Origin: Epiperipatus broadwayi
Lineage: Eukaryota; Onychophora; Udeonychophora; Euonychophora; Peripatidae
Reading direction: 5' to 3'
DNA: 64,000 bases
NCBI GenBank assembly: GCA_028023455.1
Contig: JAQFVV010012507.1
Location: 248,001 to 312,000 of the forward strand
The notes beneath the pieces were generated by a model. The model searched no databases. It saw only the letters and a list, made by a program, of their open reading frames with translations, and was not told the DNA's origin. The translations under genes were made by a program, and so were the position numbers. Positions 53,211-64,000 of this stretch are shown here, in pieces; position 1 is the first letter of the stretch; the number at the start of each line of letters is the position of its first letter.

Positions 53211-56200
53211 AAATGATCAATAAATCTACTTTTTTTAAAAAAAATCATTTGTTGTCACTAAAAAAAAATCTCTTTGATTTGATGTTTATATATGGAGTAT
53301 TATTAGTGTTTATGGTTATTAGTTATAGTTATTGTTGTTTGGATTTATTATTTTATTTATTTGTTGATGGTATATCGCTGTGAATATTTTATTATAGTAA
53401 ATAAATAGAGACATATAAATTGTTGATTATAAAAAAGATTATTTTATTTGTAGTGATTATTAAGAAAATGCAATGTTATTTTTTATGTATATATATATAT
53501 ATATATTTTTTTTAAAGCTATCAAAAAATTTTCGATTTATTATTTTTTATATGATTGATATTTTTATTTTTTAAATGTTAATTGTTTAAAAGAAAACATA
53601 TGTAACAATGGTTTTCAAAACTGCATTTTCTGGTGCTCATGAGAACCACAGCAACAACAGACAAAGAAGGCATTATTAAGATAGTTATTAAAAAAAACTG
53701 AAGGAGAAAATTAGTTGTACTTTGTTTCTTCTGAATCGCCATTCTTGAGAATAATTGAATAATCTATTGGATGTAAACATCTTAATAATGGAAGGGTGAA
53801 TAAAAATATTATCGCAGTTCAAGTGCTGGTGTCTTCTTGACTTTATTCTAGCATTTAAAAGAAATTAAGCAATGGCTCAACATATAAATTCCATCATGTT
53901 GAAATGTAAGATAGCTATCTAAAAAAAAAATCTATAATGGTGAATTCAGTAACAATCTGGAAGCAACTAAAATTAGTTAATATATTGGATTCAACATGTC
54001 AAGTATTATTTTTTTTCAAGGAGAGAAATCTTTAGAAAAATTGAATATATATATATGCGTTTGGAATCCGATCATTTTCTCTAACATGATATTTTCTTCA
54101 AAATTTAACTTTGGCTAGAATGCATTCTAATATTAAAAAAAGATAAGAGAATAAAACAATGGAACAAATTTATTTTTTGAAAAGAAAAATGAACAAGTTG
54201 AACTTTAAAAAAGGTAATAAATAACTTTATTAATGTAAATAATATGTTTATATATTTTTTTAAGATCAATATTCTTTTTTTTTTATTTTTATTTTTAATT
54301 AGAAAAATGATATGTTTTTATAAGTATAATTCTATTCGATTTAAGTGTCTTGTTTTTAAAAAAAAACATTTAATAAATGTCAAAATTAACTTTCAGTATT
54401 AGAAATTTGTAAGTAAAGGTCTAAGTTTAGGTTGCATAAAGGTTATTATATATATATATATTTTAATAAGTGAAATTTATATTTGCAAATTTTATCATCA
54501 AAAGTTTTATTTATATAACTTAATTTTTTTTAACACTATTTATTTATTTATTAGCTAATTGGATGTGGTCTTAGGAATGGATCTTAGATTGAGTTAATTT
54601 ATGGAGGGTTACTTATCAATTAGAAATCAACATTATATTTATATATTTTTGTATGTGTGTACATATATAGGATAACAAATAACAAAATGAGGTGAAATAA
54701 GTTTCATATTTATATTAAGTTATAAGTTAGCACTAAATGAATAGATAGTCAAAGGTATGTTATATTTATAGGCCTGAGTGAGCCTCCTTGTAAGTAATAA
54801 AAAATATTCAATGCTTGTAGAAATAAGTATAGTCCAAAAGTGGATATAATATATATATATACCTTTTTATAATGTAGTGTAGTAAAGTTTTGATAATATA
54901 TATATATACCTTTTTATAATGTAGTGTAGTAAATTTTGATGATTTTTTTTGATTTAATGATACTTAATTGATTAACCTAGCCTTGAGAGCATATCTATTA
55001 TCTATTATCTATTTACTTATTTATTTATCTATTATCATTTTCACTTTATATAATAACTCTTATGCAAACATAAACAACAATTCATATATTTGCTGTATAT
55101 AATATACTTTTATTTATTTATTTTTTTTTAAATTGGAATATTTGGAAAATATAAATATTGATTTGTATGTATATTAATGTATACTTGTTGAGCACAAATA
55201 TGTCTTTGTCTATTTAATATATATACTTATTGCAAGTATATATGTATTTTTTTGTATTATGGTTTGTATTTAAAAACTATTTAAAACAATGTTACTACTT
55301 AAAAATCAAACCATAATATAGAAATAAAGGATGTACTATTTGTTTTATAAGAAATGACTTTGTGTTTTATTTGGAAGAGTACTAATATTTTATTCTTATT
55401 TTTCTTTTTAGTGCTAGAGTCATTATGAAGTATATTGAATTCACAACTTAATGGAGAATAATTTCATATTTCAATTATTATTTAGTTTTTACATCACTTA
55501 CACAAGTCAATGTTCATTGATATGTTTAGATATACATAAGTTTACTTATTTGATGTGTGTATTAGATTTAATAAAATTCTCTTTGTTTCTAGTATATATT
55601 TTGTGAGTTAGTCATATTAACCCTGAGAATAAATTATTATGATAGGTCTTATTATTGCTCTGTATGATTTTGGAGTTATTTCATGTATAGCTAGTTGGAA
55701 GGGCATATAAACAATTTATTTAAATATAATTGGGATAATTTTATCTTTCTTCATTTAAATTATACAATTTATTATATTTGGAATTCTTCACAATTGGATT
55801 CATTTAGATTGTTAAGATCTTTCTTTATGTGTATGATGTGCTATGTTTATATTATTTAAATTGGATGATAAGTACATTCTATTAAATTTGGCACCATCAT
55901 CATGCAGACATGATTAATTAAGGACTGTTGATAGTCATTCTGTTATATTTGATGCCTAAAACATGAGGTTTGATTTATTATGATTCATTTATGAGGATAG
56001 AGCAATCGTGATTCCATTACATTTGGCTTTCCCAATGATTGGGTCCATTTCAATTGTGGATAGGCATTCCATTCCATTTTGGCACCAATGTTTGAGGCCT
56101 TCTTCCTTCATATGTGTATTTTCATTTGAGATCATTTAGATTACATATATTCCATTACATTTGTCATCCAAAGTTTGGAGCATTATTTTCTTCTCATATA

Positions 56201-56266
56201 TTGACATTCCATTACATTTCGATGTCACAACATGGTCAGCATAATATGTTTGTTTACTTTACCATT

Positions 56267-56269
<3 letters not shown>
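53208..56269 (+). repeat. Solo LTR, same family as the 56-64 kb element (3062 bp)
   Basis: It begins TGTAAATGATC and ends CCATTACA, with (TA)n directly on both sides. It aligns along its length with the 5' LTR at 56308-58621 (for example aatctctttga-ttgatgtttatatat, tagctagttggaaggg, ataatatgtttgttta) but is about 750 bp longer, with extra blocks near 54470-55020 and at the 3' end. A 47-bp tandem duplication is at about 54846-54940. Absence of internal sequence on either side suggests LTR-LTR recombination. Confidence 0.75.
55877..56269 (+). repeat. Degenerate array of LTR-end/primer-site modules in the solo LTR
   Basis: Seven units spaced about 50-80 bp start with variants of ttccattacattt (about 55877, 55935, 56010, 56068, 56148, 56207, and the terminal 56259). 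Several continue into a primer-site-like phrase, for example ttggcaccaatgtttgaggc at 56077. The final unit is the LTR end itself (ccattaca). Confidence 0.65.

Positions 56270-56307
<38 letters not shown>
56270..56307. repeat. (TA)n tract between the solo LTR and the next element
   Basis: A 38-bp TA tract that is the right flank of the solo LTR and the left flank of the 56-64 kb element. Confidence 0.9.
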
Positions 56308-56310
<3 letters not shown>

Positions 56311-58621
56311 AAATATCGATAAGTCTATCTATAATTTAAAAATTATCATTTGTTATTTAAAAAAAAAATCTCTTTGAGTTGATGTTTATATATGAAGTAT
56401 TATTATTGTTTATGGTTATTAGGTATAGTTATTGTTTGAAGTTATTATTTTATTTATATGTTGATGGTACATCATTATGAATATTTAATTATTATAAATA
56501 AATAAAGACATATAAATTGTTGATTATATAAAAAAATTATTTTATTTGCAGTGATTATTAAAAAAATGCAATATTATTATTTATGTATATATATATTTTT
56601 AAAGCTGTCAAATAAATTTTCAATTTAATATTTTATATATATGCTTGATATTTTTTTTAATGTTAATTGTTTAAAATAAAACATATGTAACAATGGTTTT
56701 CAAAACAGCATTTGCTGGCACACGGAGAACAACAGCAGCAACAAAAAGAGGCCATTATTATTGGGATAGTGATTAAACAAACAAAATGATAAAAATTTGT
56801 TGTACTTTGTTTCTTTGAAGTTGCCATTCTTAAGAATAGTGGAATAAGTTAAATTTCTGTAATCAATACATAAACATGACTGGCTAATATATATACCACA
56901 GCCAAGGGGCTGCACCATTTTTTTCATTTATTCCAAGGCAGTTTAAAAAGAAAAACTGAGCAAATTTCAACACATGAATTTCATCGCGTTTGAAGCCGAA
57001 ATTTGACATAGCTATCTGGAATCTATAATGGTCAATCTAATAATAATTTGGAGGTAACTAGAATTAATATATTGGATTCAACATTTCAATTTATTTATTT
57101 ATTTTTCAAGGAAAGAAATTTTAGAAGGATAAAAATATACATACATCCAAGAATTGACAATTTTCTCTAACGTGATAGTTTCTTCACTTTAACTAGAATG
57201 CATTCTAATATTAAATGGATAAAGAAATAAAACAATGGAATAAGTTGACTTTTGAAAGAAAAATAAACAAGTGAACTTTGAAAGATAGTAAATAATTATA
57301 TATATATATATATATATATATGATATATAAATATATTTTTGAGACCAATATTTTTTTTTTCACTTTTATTTTTCATTATAAAATAAAACGTTTTTATAAA
57401 TATCATTCGATTCAATTCAAGCATTTTGTTTTATAACAGCAATAACCGTTTAACAGGTGTCAAAATTAACACTTAAGTAATTTAAAATTCTAAAGTATGG
57501 CTTATAAGTTTGGGTTGCATATGAGTTGTTATGTATATTTTAATAAATGAAATTTATATTCGCAAAATTTTATTATAAAAATTTTTTATTATTAATTTAT
57601 CTATTTTCATTTTTTTTTTAACTTCATGTAATAATTCTTATGCAGACCAAAACAATAATTTATATATATTTGCTGTATATAATATATATATATATTTTTT
57701 TTATTTTTGAATGTTTGAAAAATATAAATATGGATTTGTGTTTATATTAATGCATACTTGTTAAGCACAAATATGTCTTTATCTATTTAATATATATACT
57801 TATTGCAAGTATATATATATATTTATAATATATTTATTATTTGGGTTTGTATTTAAAACATTGATATTACCTAAAATTAAACCATAATATAAAAATAAAG
57901 GATGTACTATTTGTTTTATAAGCAATGCCTTTGTAATTTATTTGAAAGAGTATTAGTATTTTATTCTTATTTTTCTTTTAGTGCCAAAGTCATTATGAAA
58001 TTAATTGAATTCACAATTTAATAGAGGATAACTACATATTTCACTTATTATTTAGTCTTTAAGTTACTTACACATATTATTATTCATTGATATGTTTAGA
58101 TATACACAAATTTACTTATTGGATGTGTATATTGGATTTAATAGAATTCCCTTTGTTTCTGATATATATTTAATTAGTTAGTCATATAAATCTTGAAAAT
58201 AAATTATAATGATAGATCTCATTGCTCTGTATGATTTTATATTTATTTCATGTATAGCTAGTTGGAAGGGCATATAAACAATTTATTTAAATATAACTGG
58301 GATAATTTTATCTTTCTTCATTTAAATTATACAATTTATTATATTAGGCTTTCTCAACAATTGGATTCATTTAGATTGCATATATTCATTCCATTACATT
58401 TATCATCCAATATTTGAAGCATTATTTTCTTCTCATATATTGACGTTCCATTACATTTGATGTGTAATATGTTTATATGATATATTGTCCATTACATTTG
58501 GCACCACAAACTGTAGATCCCAGTTAACTGATGATTGGTATAATGGAGTAAAAGTATGTTCCATTACATTTGGATGCCACAACGTGGTCAGCATAATATG
58601 TTTGTTTAATTATTCATTACA
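56308..58621 (+). repeat. 5' LTR of the 56-64 kb element (2314 bp)
   Basis: Begins TGTAAATATCG. The end is placed at ATTCATTACA (58621) because the solo LTR ends at the matching point and a TGGCACC primer-like motif starts two bases later. The minus-strand frame at 56700-56927, and the same frame at 63412-63722 in the 3' LTR, are LTR sequence and are not considered genes. Confidence 0.8.
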
Positions 58622-58830
58622 TTTGGCACCTAAAAGTTAGGGGCTTGGTTAATTAATGATTATTGTTGCAAAGGTTCATATGTTTATTTTTATTTGAGAT
58701 CATATATAAAAATACATTCCATTACATTTGGCACCAACATTTGGAGCCTTCTTTCTTTAATTTAACTGGAATGCAGCAAGTACATTCCATTAAATTTGGC
58801 GCAACAACTAGGGCCTGAAATAAGCTAATT
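58389..58830 (+). repeat. Array of LTR-end/primer-site modules spanning the 5' LTR boundary
   Basis: Seven units starting with ttccattacattt-like motifs at about 58389, 58446, 58488, 58560, 58612, 58716 and 58786. Units 3, 5, 6 and 7 continue TTGGCACC or TTGGCGC, and unit 6 reads TGGCACCAACATTTGGAGCC. Units 1-4 lie inside the LTR and 5-7 at or beyond its end. Confidence 0.65.
58624..58646 (+). promoter_or_regulatory. Primer binding site candidate
   Basis: TGGCACCTAAAAGTTAGGGG starts two bases after the LTR end. It resembles, with mismatches, the complement of animal tRNA-Lys(CUU) (TGGCGCCCAACGTGGGGC, general knowledge). A better match sits 90 bp downstream at 58724 (TGGCACCAACATTTGGAGCC). 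Confidence 0.5.
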
Positions 58831-60207
58831 AGGGCTTGAAATACCCCACATACCTGAGAGATGTGTAGTATATATCTTGATGTGAGATGTATAGTTTAAA
58901 GAAAGAGAAGCATTTTTGTGTAATTTTTTTTTTATATATAGAAATATTTTGGTCTTATGTTTAGATGGTGATGGTTACTGTTATTGTATGTTTTTTTAAT
59001 GATGAAAGATAAATATAGTCATGAAGCAGTTTAATTTCAATTTACAAATTATATTGATGGTGTTAAATTACAGCGTAATAATTTTGTCCATATTTGGAAA
59101 ATTTATGTTGTAGAAAATCTATAATTTTGAAGGTTGGATTGGATATTTGATTGTTGGAGTTTGGTTGGTTCTGTTGCAAGTATTGATGTTGGATGGGGAT
59201 TTTTTGTTATTGTCTTGAGGATGTGATGCATTCATGTCACTTGTGATTGATTGATCTCATTTACTGCTCCAAACCAAATTTTGATGTTTGTTATTATTTA
59301 TCATGAAGCAGTTAACAGTAGTCCTGCCATGATTTTACCTTTAAGACTCCAAAGAGAGTAAGATATAATTATTTTTGATATATGTATAATATTTGCCTCT
59401 AAGACTCCCAAAGATGAGCAAGGAAATATTTTATAAATAATAGCCCCTAAGACTTAGATGTAAGCAGGGCAGTGCAATAGTGTTTTCAGAAAATTATTAT
59501 GGATTGTAGTAGCTTGGATAGAATGAAATGTGATAATTATCTAAGTGTTGATGAAACATTGTATGCTTTAAGAGTAGTGATTGAATTCTTTTATCTATAT
59601 CAAAGTTGTGAAGTGCTAATCAATCTTTTGGCTGTCAGTATCTGTCAGATCTTTAGAGGAATGGATGAGTATATAACATAAATATATAGCACCAAACTTC
59701 GGGGCTCGGGTTATTGATTATTCTTGATGACAAATAATCTATTACATTGATTATCAATTAGGGCTTGAAAAACAAACATATCAATGTTTTATTTTCCATT
59801 ATAAGTGACTTTTAAACATGAAGTTCAATTAGTGAATGTTTGTTGATAATAAATTGCATTAGTATAATTTTAGTAAAATAGTGTTTGGGGCACAAAAGTT
59901 AATAATTAGTGAAGTTGATTTTTTTTTTATGTATATAAAATGGTGTTAAGTTTTAAGGTCCAGAAAATTTATGGGTATCAATTTAATAATTTTATATTTA
60001 ACTACCATTATCTTGAGTGAGAAAGTTGTCTCACAATATTATTGAATTAGTTATTTTAAGGCATGTGAACATTTTATTATATTTTAAATATTACAAGGTT
60101 ATATTGAATTTGATATGAAATTTCTACATTTCAATATTGTATAAGTGTAGAAGCCTCAATATCATTATCTATAAATAAATGTTAGTTAGTGATCTCAGTT
60201 GTTACTT

Positions 60208-60284
<77 letters not shown>

Positions 60285-60580
60285 GAATATATATATATAT
60301 ATATATATATATTTAGAGGAATTTATTATTGTTATAGTGATAGAAGAGACTTTTTATAAGCCAATAAGTTTATGAGTTCTAACAACTGAAATTTAGATTG
60401 TCGGATAGCTACTATGAATAATAAAATTAAAAGACTTGTACTTTGCTTAGTTGAGTAATTGCTTGTTGGGATAATGATTGGAGATGGTGAGCCCTTGATC
60501 TGTGGTAATTACTACATAGAAATATATCTATATCTTAGATTTTTTTTGTATGAGTATATAATATTGCAGTTCTAATAATA
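58831..60580 (+). other. Long leader of the 56-64 kb element
   Basis: There is no recognisable gene; the 60-codon frame at 59499-59681 has no motifs. The spaced phrase (c)ctaagactc(c) recurs at about 59340, 59399 and 59446 as a loose repeat. A (CT)n-(TA)n block lies at 60209-60312. I see no capsid or pol sequence. Confidence 0.5.
60209..60312. repeat. (CT)n-(TA)n microsatellite
   Basis: (CT)n at 60209-60240, then TA runs at 60241-60280 and 60287-60312 separated by gaggaa, with atttagaggaattt following. Confidence 0.9.
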
Positions 60581-61792
60581 ATGGATAACAGTAGTGAAAT
60601 GCCAGTTAGTGGTGATTTTGATTTAAGAGATTTTATGGAAAAATTTAGAGCAGAATTAAAAGCAGATCTTAGAGCTGAGATGAAAACCAACTTAAAAACC
60701 AACTCTGATGAACTTAGAGCTGAGATAAAAACAAATTCTGAGAGACTAGAGTCTAGATTAAATACCAATTATGATGAACTTTCCCAGAAACTAGAATCTA
60801 GATTAAAAACAAATTCTGATGAACTTTCCCAGAAACTAGAATCTAGATTAAAAACAAATTCTGATGAACTTTCCCAGAAACTAGAGACTAGTTTAAAAAC
60901 TAACTCTGATGAACTAAAAGAGGAACTTAGAACTGAGATGAAAGTCAATTCTAATGAACTTTCTAGGGAATTAAAAGATGAATTAAAAGCTCTGGTAGAT
61001 AATAGTGTTAGGAGAGTAGAAATAAAATTTGAGGAAAAAATGGAAGAATATAAAGAACCTTTAGATGTGACTAGTGAAAATATTAATGAAAATAAAGAGT
61101 ATGTTAAAATAGTTGATAGATCCTTAGAAATAAGATTAAATTTACAAAAGCAATCAGAAAAAGTAGAATTAAGTTGTGAAAGATTAAAGGACACTGTTCA
61201 GAATTTAGAAATTGGACAGTTAGGTTTTCAATGGATAGACATTAGTGCTCTAGAGTTAGGAGAAATAAAAATGCATTATAATAAAATGAATGAAAGTGTT
61301 CAAACTTTAGAAGTTGAATTAAGTTCACCAGAAAAGATTAAAATTAACTCTCAAAAATTACTAGAAAAAACAGAATGTGTTTCACAAAGTCAATATAAAG
61401 AAAGTGTCATGATAGATCAAAAATATTCTGATAAGTTCTTTTTGTACAACAATTTTAAAAGTAACAATCAGAGTTTTGATCAGCAGTTGTTTAGTATGAT
61501 TCTTCATAGGAGGTGTATGGATCATGTGTATGCATATAACTTGGATGCAAGGGATTATTACTATTGTAATAAATCACTTGAAAGGCAAAACTCAGTATAT
61601 AAATGTAGTTCTTCTCAATCTATAGCCAATGATGGTAGAGTGCATGCAAAGTGTTTAGTATATAGTAACATGAGTGTTGAATTCAATAAATTTTGTCTGG
61701 ATATGACAAATTATCTTAATCATAAGATATTATCTTATAAAGAACAGTATCATGGTAATTTTTTTTGGGGTACCAAGAAAGTATATTTTTAG
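60581..61792 (+). CDS. Coiled-coil gag-like protein of LTR element, 403 aa, intact
   Basis: The frame begins MDNSSEMPVSGDFDLRDFME at the first ATG after the leader. Residues about 20-165 form a long charged coiled coil with a 15-residue repeat, DELSQKLESRLKTNS, three times in a row (DNA 60773-60907) and looser copies around it (LRAEMKTN, LRTEMKVN). Residues 170-280 continue as coiled coil (EIRLNLQKQSEKVELSCERL). The last 120 residues are less helical and contain several Cys/His/Tyr (RRCMDHVYAYNLDARDYYYC) without a clear CCHC knuckle. No capsid domain is recognisable. The position between leader and PPT makes a gag or gag-derived structural role likely, but this is inference. The frame has no disruption. 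Confidence 0.6.
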   Translation: MDNSSEMPVSGDFDLRDFMEKFRAELKADLRAEMKTNLKTNSDELRAEIKTNSERLESRLNTNYDELSQKLESRLKTNSDELSQKLESRLKTNSDELSQKLETSLKTNSDELKEELRTEMKVNSNELSRELKDELKALVDNSVRRVEIKFEEKMEEYKEPLDVTSENINENKEYVKIVDRSLEIRLNLQKQSEKVELSCERLKDTVQNLEIGQLGFQWIDISALELGEIKMHYNKMNESVQTLEVELSSPEKIKINSQKLLEKTECVSQSQYKESVMIDQKYSDKFFLYNNFKSNNQSFDQQLFSMILHRRCMDHVYAYNLDARDYYYCNKSLERQNSVYKCSSSQSIANDGRVHAKCLVYSNMSVEFNKFCLDMTNYLNHKILSYKEQYHGNFFWGTKKVYF

Positions 61793-62345
61793 ATATATTA
61801 GAGAATAAGTATTTGAATAAGAATTTGTACCATTGTTGCAATAGATATGACTTATTTTACAAGTATCCCAGCAGAACAAAGTTGGTAATATATAACTTAT
61901 TGAAATTTGAGAGAAATAAGAAGGTAAACAAACCTAAAGAGAATTTTCTTTATGAAAATTGTAATAGAAGGATGAAAGTAGGCAAAGCCATAGTTAGACT
62001 TAAAGTTATAGATGGAATGATAAATAATATTGATTTTCATAGAAAGAAGATTGACAAGGAAAGAGATGTAGGGAAAGCAATGGTAAAATTTAAAAGAATG
62101 AATAAAAAGATATTTGATTTAAATCTTGGTAGAAAGAGGATTGATGAGGAAAAAGATAATGGCAAAGCCAAAATTAAACTTAAAATAATACATGATGATG
62201 TGATTAGTAAAGATTTTCTTTGAGAAAATATAGCTAAGGAAAGAGATTTAAATAAACCTAAAGTCAAACTGAAAAGAATTAATATAGAACAGGATAATAT
62301 TAACGGTGTAAAACAAAATGATTTTCAAGAATTCTTTAATTGTAG
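61765..62345 (+). CDS. Second ORF of the 56-64 kb element, lysine-rich repeats, unknown (broken after 62223)
   Basis: The frame opens with MGYQESIFLDILENKYLNKN at 61765, overlapping the end of the 403-aa ORF by 28 bp in another frame, so it may need frameshifting or reinitiation. It stops at 62223 and reads on past that TGA to about 62345. It contains four loose repeats of about 30 residues, with cores such as VGKAIVRLKVIDG, VGKAMVKFKRMNK, NGKAKIKLKIIHD and NKPKVKLKRINIE, each followed by a (K)I(D/A)(K/E)E(R/K)D segment. I do not recognise the family. The basic C-terminal part of the ORF at 42411-43100 has a similar feel (VEKRTEKEKDKAI). Confidence 0.4.
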
Positions 62346-62788
62346 AAGTTGTATCACATCAATCTGATTTGCAACTTTTAAAGGATTATTTAGAAAATTT
62401 GAATGAATACCATTCAATATTACTCAAAGTATTGTTTTCAATTGAACATAGAACAAGTGAAGTAAAATAAAGACTTACTCAAGTTGATGATGTTTATCAG
62501 GATAGTCAAATGAAAGGTAATAGATTATCTGAAAAAATAGCAACTGTTATTGATAAAATTAAGAATTATGTTAGTGCTTATGATCAAGTAACTATTTATG
62601 TAAAGGATATAGATGCAGAATCTAAGGAGTTCATAGCAAAATCTTTAGATACTTATCTCAAAATTATTCAAAAACAATTGAATTATACGAAAACGTTATA
62701 TAAAAATCTTGTAAATCAAAGCAAATTTCTTCACAGAATTCAACATACTAGAAATTCTTTTCAAGAAGAATTAAAAAGGCACTTTTGA
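62346..62788 (+). pseudogene. Helical C-terminal segment of the element's ORF (frameshifted)
   Basis: In a shifted frame the sequence reads EVVSHQSDLQLLKDYLENLN and SILLKVLFSIEHRTSEVK, meets a TAA near 62469, and continues from 62510 as MKGNRLSEKIATVIDKIKNY to KRHF. It is strongly helical with no known motif. It probably belonged to the preceding ORF before a frameshift and a stop. Confidence 0.4.
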
Positions 62789-62984
62789 TTATTATTTTTT
62801 TTTTAAAGAAAACTTGGACAAATATCTAGATGATCTGAAAGATAGATATAAATAAATGAATATGGTTATTAATAAGAAAAATAATATTCTTTAAACCATG
62901 TTAGTCCTTAGAAAGATTACAAATTTGAGAAGTTTTTCGATATCTCATAATTAATTAGTTATTTGCAAAGACATTTTTTTTTCA

Positions 62985-63000
62985 GTGGATTAGGGGGTAT
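62985..63000 (+). promoter_or_regulatory. Polypurine tract before the 3' LTR
   Basis: GTGGATTAGGGGGTAT directly precedes TGTAAATATCG at 63001. The GGGGGTAT-TGT junction matches the minus-strand junction at 8324-8308 (GGGGGCTAT-TGT). Confidence 0.8.
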
Positions 63001-63322
63001 TGTAAATATCGATAAGTCTATCTATATTTTAAAAATTATCATTTGTTATTTTAAAAAAAAAATCTCTTTGAGTTGATGTTTATATATGAAGTATTATTAT
63101 TGTTTATGGTTATTAGGTATAGTTATTGTTTGAAGTTATTATTTTACTTATATGTTGATGGTATGTCATTATGAATATTTAATTATTATAAATAAATAAA
63201 GACATATAAATTGTTGATTATATAAAAAAATTATTTTATTTGCAGTGATTATTAAAAAAATGCAATATTATTATTTATGTATATATATATTTTTAAAGCT
63301 GTCAAATAAATTTTCAATTTAA

Positions 63323-63357
<35 letters not shown>

Positions 63358-64000
63358 TTGATATTTTTTTAATGTTAATTGTTTAAAATAAGACATATGT
63401 AACAATGGTTTTCAAAACAGCATTTGCTGGCATGCGAAGAACAACAGCAGCAACAAAAAGAGGCCATTATTATTGGGATAGTGATTAAACAAACAAAAAG
63501 ATAAAAATTTGTTGTACTTTGTTTCTTTGAAATTGCCATTCTTAAGAATAGTGGAATAAGATAAATTTCTGTAATCAATACATAAACATGACTGGCTAAT
63601 ATATATACTGCAGCCAAGGGGCTGCACCATTTTCTTTCATTTATTCCAAGGCAGTTTAAAAAGAAAAACTGAGCAAATTTCAACAAATGAATTTCATCGC
63701 GTTTGAAGCCGAAATTTGACATAGCTATCTGGAATCTATAATGGTCAATCTAATAATAATCTGGAGGTAACTAGAATTAATATATTGGATTCAACATTTC
63801 AATTTATTTATTTATTTTTCAAGGAAAGAAATTTTAGAAGGATAAAAATATACATACATCCAAGAATTGACAATTTTCTCTAACATGATAGTTTCTTCAC
63901 TTTAACTAGAATGCATTCTAATATTAAATGGATAAAGAAATAAAACAATGGAATAAGTTGACTTTTGAAAGAAAAATAAACAAGTGAACTTTGAAAGGTA
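63001..64000 (+). repeat. 3' LTR of the 56-64 kb element (partial, leaves window)
   Basis: It matches 56308-57290 almost base for base, except a TA-run expansion at 63328-63354 and a few substitutions. It continues past the window end. Confidence 0.9.

Larger units (their letters stand above)
56308..64000 (+). mobile_element. LTR retrotransposon with coiled-coil gag-like ORF (3' LTR leaves the window)
   Basis: 5' LTR (56308-58621), primer-site region (58622 on), a long leader, gag-like ORFs (60581-62788), PPT (62988-63000) and 3' LTR from 63001 to the window end. The first 1000 bp of the 3' LTR are almost identical to the 5' LTR, so the insertion is recent. There is no protease, RT or integrase in the 4.4-kb interior, so the element depends on a partner. 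The left flank is (TA)n; the right flank is outside the window. Confidence 0.85.

Noticed and set aside
56700-56927. Minus-strand frame with CIDYRNL, resembling an RT motif; repeated at 63412-63722
   Set aside because: It lies inside an LTR on the opposite strand, is missing from the diverged solo LTR, and lacks the neighbouring RT motifs. The resemblance is probably chance.
60535-61194. Minus-strand Ser/Leu-rich frames opposite the 403-aa ORF
   Set aside because: Shadows generated by the repeated coiled-coil coding sequence on the plus strand.

Overview
This window looks like AT-rich, intergenic or intronic DNA from an animal genome. The sequence suggests this through transposon families typical of metazoans: Penelope-like elements with a GIY-YIG domain, an RTE-type LINE, a hAT element with a BED/GTF2IRD2-like transposase start, gag-only LTR retrotransposons, and a hammerhead-ribozyme repeat. 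It also has very abundant (TA)n, (TTA)n and (GATA)n microsatellites. I cannot name the species. I recognise no host protein-coding gene, tRNA or rRNA gene with confidence, and almost all recognisable coding sequence belongs to mobile elements.

Layout. 1-2722: non-LTR retrotransposon on the minus strand (ORF1 zinc-knuckle end, APE endonuclease, start of RT), cut by the window edge. 2723-2921: (TTA)n. 4207-13283: an LTR element on the minus strand with about 2.6 kb LTRs, a decayed gag, PBS and PPT, joined to a third, inverted LTR copy. 13292-16595: two nearly identical Penelope-like copies in head-to-head inversion. 18459-21085: decayed RTE LINE (minus). 22886-23238: (TA)/(GA)/(GATA) block. 24863-26443: decayed Penelope-like copy (plus). 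26952-27990: another Penelope-like copy (minus) between inverted flanks. 28-34 kb: mostly featureless, with small dispersed repeats and a TTAGGG-like minisatellite. 34276-34827: hAT deletion derivative with a perfect 8-bp target duplication. 39440-40312: a 415-bp repeat carrying hammerhead ribozymes, between two long (TA)n tracts. 40408-45391: complete LTR element with 765-bp LTRs inserted in (TA)n. 45412-47780: remnant of another LTR element (minus). 48048-53117: 5-kb block with LTR-like TG...CA ends, again inside (TA)n. 53208-56269: solo LTR. 56308-64000: LTR element of the same family with a coiled-coil gag-like ORF; its 3' LTR runs off the window.

How it fits together. Several LTR elements here carry gag-like coiled-coil ORFs but no recognisable pol. 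They share a similar PPT/LTR junction, two have tRNA-Lys-like primer sites, and they sit inside (TA)n tracts, so they look like non-autonomous relatives mobilised in trans with a strong TA target preference. The Penelope copies and the ribozyme repeat also sit between TA tracts and occur as inverted pairs. The strongest candidate for something new is the hammerhead repeat (39.4-40.3 kb). The second is the array of repeated LTR-end/primer-site modules at the ends of the 53-58 kb LTRs.
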